Source of the DNA: Lachnospiraceae bacterium UBA3386
Lineage (GTDB): Bacteria > Bacillota > Clostridia > Lachnospirales > Lachnospiraceae
Length of the DNA stretch: 7,696 nt
Assembly (NCBI GenBank): GCA_002358875.1
Contig: DEPS01000158.1
Span: forward strand, 8,273-15,968
Direction: 5' to 3'
Of this stretch, positions 6,073-7,696 are shown in pieces. A program made the position numbers and the translations under genes. The notes below the pieces were generated by a model. The model was not told where the DNA came from and did not search any database. It saw nothing but the letters and a program-made list of their open reading frames with translations. Within the stretch, counting starts at the first letter, position 1. Each line of letters begins with the position of its first letter.

Positions 6073-6993
6073 TCACTTGTTTTCCCCGGCTTTTCTTTTC
6101 CTCTTTATATAGGTTTTGTAAGGCGTATCCGGGTCAAGGATCACCTGGCCGTGGGTAGTCGGCACATTCCGGATCACCTCGTAATCTTTGTATTCCTTGC
6201 GAAGTCTTTCATCATATCCGGATGGTACGGGGATCGTCATGAACTCAAAAGGCATGTCGATGGCTTCCCTGAACCATTCCTTCTGGAACATATGCTTTTC
6301 TTTTCCCCTTGAATAGGCGATATAGCTGATCCTTTTGCAGTCTGTACCATTGTACCTGGTACACAGCTTTTCGTAAAGGCGGAACATCTTGCGGTAATCG
6401 GTAAAGCGGTACAAAAGGCCTGTGGCGCCCCGAAATACCAGCCCCTTGAGCTTGTGGGGAGCATCCTTGACATAACCGCCGTATTCTATAGTGCGCCAGA
6501 AGAGGTTGACTTCCTTGACGAAAAGCCTGAACTTAGGGCCTTCGTCGGGTACAAGGTCCAGAGGGAAGATATCGATGAAAATCCCCTTGTTATAGGGACG
6601 GTTTTCCTCGTTGGGCATGTATCCCGTCGTCTCACTGTTGCGCAGCTGCGCGTGAGCCCGGAACAGCTTTTTATCATTATACATCGTCTGGAAAAAATAG
6701 GGGTGAGAAAATTCCCGGTCCGCCACCTCAAGAAGCTTCTCGTAGTCCTCCCGGAGCATCACGAGGTCAATGTCATCGTCCCAGGGGATGTATCCCTTGT
6801 GGCGGATGGCGCCCAGGAGGGTGCCTGAATCCGCAAAATAGCGCAGGCCGTATTTTTTGCACACCCTGTCGAAAACATAGAGAAGATCCATTTCCACCGC
6901 CCAGACTCTTTTCATTTTCGCGGTGACGGTATAGCCGCAGCGGACTTCCTCTTTCCAGAATTCCTCGGGGATCTCGAGCTGTAAGCTGACCAT
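6073..6993 (-). CDS. licD: LicD family phosphotransferase (phosphocholine-type transferase to surface glycans)
   Basis: A 306-residue LicD protein of the nucleotidyltransferase fold. LicD enzymes move a phosphoryl headgroup, classically phosphocholine from CDP-choline, onto sugars of teichoic acid or lipopolysaccharide. The catalytic block is ADSGTLLGAIRHKG followed by YIPWDDDIDLVM (residues 54-79), with the acidic cluster D72-D73-D74 and D76 expected to bind metal. KGIFIDIFPLDLVP at 136-149 is also typical of the family. No signal peptide or membrane span is evident, so it acts at the cytoplasmic face. The ATG at 6993 is preceded by AGGGAGG (spacing four bases, slightly short). A longer in-frame GTG start at 7104 would translate through two strong hairpins, lacks a good ribosome binding site and adds sequence not typical of LicD. 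The cytidylyltransferase gene follows by 11 bp, giving a matched activation and transfer pair; the headgroup itself cannot be deduced. Confidence 0.92.
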   Translation of the reverse strand: MVSLQLEIPEEFWKEEVRCGYTVTAKMKRVWAVEMDLLYVFDRVCKKYGLRYFADSGTLLGAIRHKGYIPWDDDIDLVMLREDYEKLLEVADREFSHPYFFQTMYNDKKLFRAHAQLRNSETTGYMPNEENRPYNKGIFIDIFPLDLVPDEGPKFRLFVKEVNLFWRTIEYGGYVKDAPHKLKGLVFRGATGLLYRFTDYRKMFRLYEKLCTRYNGTDCKRISYIAYSRGKEKHMFQKEWFREAIDMPFEFMTIPVPSGYDERLRKEYKDYEVIRNVPTTHGQVILDPDTPYKTYIKRKRKAGENK

Positions 6994-7026
6994 AATACCT
7001 CCCTGGTAATTACCGCTGCGATGCAG

Positions 7027-7086
7027 CTGTTCAGAATCCTGCGGTCTTCTCAGATATCCGTTCAGAAACCGCAGGATCCTGAACAG
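7027..7086 (-). promoter_or_regulatory. Long stem-loop in the licD leader with a competing hairpin
   Basis: Arms at 7027-7045 and 7068-7086 form a 19-bp stem with a 22-nt loop. The single non-Watson-Crick position (7035 with 7078) is G-U in minus-strand RNA but A-C in plus-strand RNA, so the structure favours the licD transcript. The loop holds another short pairing (TTCT with AGAA) around GATATC. The 5' arm segment CUGUUCAG (complement of 7079-7086) can instead pair with CUGAACGG in the loop (complement of 7058-7065), giving a mutually exclusive shorter hairpin. The structure ends about 22 nt before the licD ribosome binding site and lacks a U-tract, so leader control or transcript protection is likelier than termination. 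No known riboswitch class is recognised. Confidence 0.5.
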
Positions 7087-7097
7087 ATATTTTGGAA

Positions 7098-7122
7098 CAG
7101 GCACCGCGGTCAGCGGTGCCTG
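7098..7122. repeat. GC-rich 10-bp stem-loop between iorB and licD
   Basis: CAGGCACCGC (7098-7107) and its exact reverse complement (7113-7122) are separated by five bases. The stem is stable and GC-rich, but neither strand has a U-run after it, so it is not a canonical intrinsic terminator. It could mark the 3' end of the iorB transcript by stalling or processing. The alternative licD GTG (7104) lies inside its left arm. Confidence 0.5.
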
Positions 7123-7141
7123 AATTGATGCAGAATCTTAC

Positions 7142-7183
7142 AATTTCAGCCCGCCGTCAAACGCGGCCTTACCGGCTGAAATT
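7142..7183. repeat. 10-bp inverted repeat downstream of iorB
   Basis: AATTTCAGCC (7142-7151) and GGCTGAAATT (7174-7183) are perfect inverted copies around a 22-nt GC-rich interior. It lies 58 bp beyond the iorB stop codon. In the minus direction it is followed by GTAAGATTC, a poor U-tract; in the plus direction ATTTTG follows. It may act as a weak terminator or 3' processing hairpin for the ior transcript. With the two hairpins to its left, it makes the 247-bp gap 6994-7240 unusually rich in dyad symmetry. I found no convincing sigma-A promoter there; the best candidate is TTGACG followed at 14 bp by TAAGAT, which is too closely spaced. Confidence 0.45.
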
Positions 7184-7240
7184 ATTTTGACCTGTACGGT
7201 TGTATTGCTGAAAGCGATCCGGCCGTGGAGTCAGAATAAT

Positions 7241-7696
7241 TTATTCCCCGTAACCTGCCAGGAAAGCCCTGGTGTTGATCTCAACGGTCTTGGGGGGGAC
7301 CTTCTCGCCAATGACCTTGAGCCACTCCTCGCGGGTAAAGTCCATATGCCTGGCGGCGAGGCCGAGTACGATGTTGTTAAAGACGCGGGAGTTCCCGAGC
7401 TTTAAGGCCTCTTCCATGGCATTGATGCGATAGACCTTGTGGGTCTTCTCCAGGTTCTCGATGATATTTTCGGGGTATTTGGCGGTGCCCATGACGACGC
7501 TGATGGGATCGATGCGCCAGTCGTTGACGATGAGAACGCCGTCTTTTTTGAGGAAATTCGCATAGCGAAGGGCCTCGAGCCGCTCAAAGGCGATGAGGAC
7601 GTCCGCCTGTCCCTCTTCGACGATGGGCTCGGCGACTTCTTTGCCGTAACGGACAAAGGTTACGACGCTGCCGCCGCGCTGTGCCATGCCGTGTAC
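7241..7696 (-). CDS. iorB: Indolepyruvate:ferredoxin oxidoreductase, beta subunit (5' end outside window)
   Basis: The visible 151 residues are the C-terminal part of the subunit that, with IorA, oxidatively decarboxylates arylpyruvates (indolepyruvate, phenylpyruvate) to aryl-acyl-CoA while reducing ferredoxin, in anaerobic aromatic amino-acid catabolism. The edge falls inside the hallmark VHGMAQRGGSVVTFVRYG of the pyruvate/ketoisovalerate oxidoreductase gamma-type domain. It is followed by ADVLIAFERLEALRYANFL and IVLGLAARHMD, both typical of IorB. The internal Met at 7687 is not the start: the family's nucleotide-binding N-terminus (about 35-45 residues) is still missing. The gene ends at TAA 7241-7243. 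iorA would be expected just upstream, off the right edge. There is no evident functional link to licD, and a hairpin-rich gap of 247 bp separates them. Confidence 0.92.
   Translation of the reverse strand, partial: VHGMAQRGGSVVTFVRYGKEVAEPIVEEGQADVLIAFERLEALRYANFLKKDGVLIVNDWRIDPISVVMGTAKYPENIIENLEKTHKVYRINAMEEALKLGNSRVFNNIVLGLAARHMDFTREEWLKVIGEKVPPKTVEINTRAFLAGYGE

Noticed and set aside
6237..6828. Open frames in other frames over licD (6237-6473 minus, 6454-6828 plus, 6486-6731 minus)
   Set aside because: They are shadows of the licD frame, which carries the complete family signature across the same bases.
6994..7104. N-terminal extension of LicD from GTG at 7104
   Set aside because: The 37 extra residues cover strong RNA hairpins and do not resemble LicD, whereas the ATG at 6993 has a good AGGGAGG site.
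7187..7656. Plus-strand 7187-7405 and minus-strand 7402-7656 open frames over iorB
   Set aside because: They are shadows of the well-conserved iorB frame, with no ribosome binding sites or domains.

Overview
The window looks like a chromosomal segment from a low-to-mid GC Gram-positive anaerobe, most likely a clostridial (Lachnospiraceae-type) gut bacterium. This rests on strong GGAGG ribosome binding sites, an indolepyruvate:ferredoxin oxidoreductase subunit, a LicD/TagD-like pair, a membrane-anchored CotH-family protein with a lamin-tail domain, and a WYL regulator beside a type I CRISPR helicase. No 16S rRNA or taxon-specific marker is present, so the assignment is an inference from gene content.

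Left part (1-2748): a CRISPR-Cas edge. The first 1538 bases carry, on the minus strand, the N-terminal 512 residues of a Cas3 HD-nuclease/helicase, cut by the window edge. A 199-bp divergent intergenic region follows. It holds a good minus-strand promoter for cas3, an extended -10 promoter for the next gene, and two 11-bp direct repeats spanning the predicted cas3 start site. The plus-strand gene at 1738-2748 encodes a WYL-domain transcriptional regulator, a plausible local controller of the cas operon. No CRISPR array lies inside the window. Cas3 as first gene of its transcript fits type I-C best, but the subtype cannot be proven from what is visible.

Middle (2742-2797): a strong rho-independent terminator on the minus strand ends the operon coming from the right. 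Its U-tract overlaps the stop codon of the convergent WYL gene. This is also where base composition changes, from AT-rich on the left to clearly GC-richer on the right.

Right part (2888-6993, minus strand): three co-directional genes in the order licD, tagD-like, cotH. LicD and the cytidylyltransferase are 11 bp apart and look translationally linked. They should make a CDP-activated small alcohol or amine and transfer its phosphoryl group to a cell-surface glycan. CotH follows after a 189-bp gap filled by two tandem 75-bp repeat units. It is an 858-residue membrane-anchored, extracellular CotH-kinase-like protein with a split CHB_HEX-like domain and a lamin-tail domain. Together they suggest a cell-envelope phospho-modification cluster.

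Right edge (6994-7696): a 247-bp intergenic stretch contains three separate inverted repeats. One is a 19-bp stem in the licD leader with a competing alternative pairing. Beyond it is the C-terminal part of the beta subunit of indolepyruvate:ferredoxin oxidoreductase (iorB, 5' end outside the window), a separate amino-acid catabolism function.
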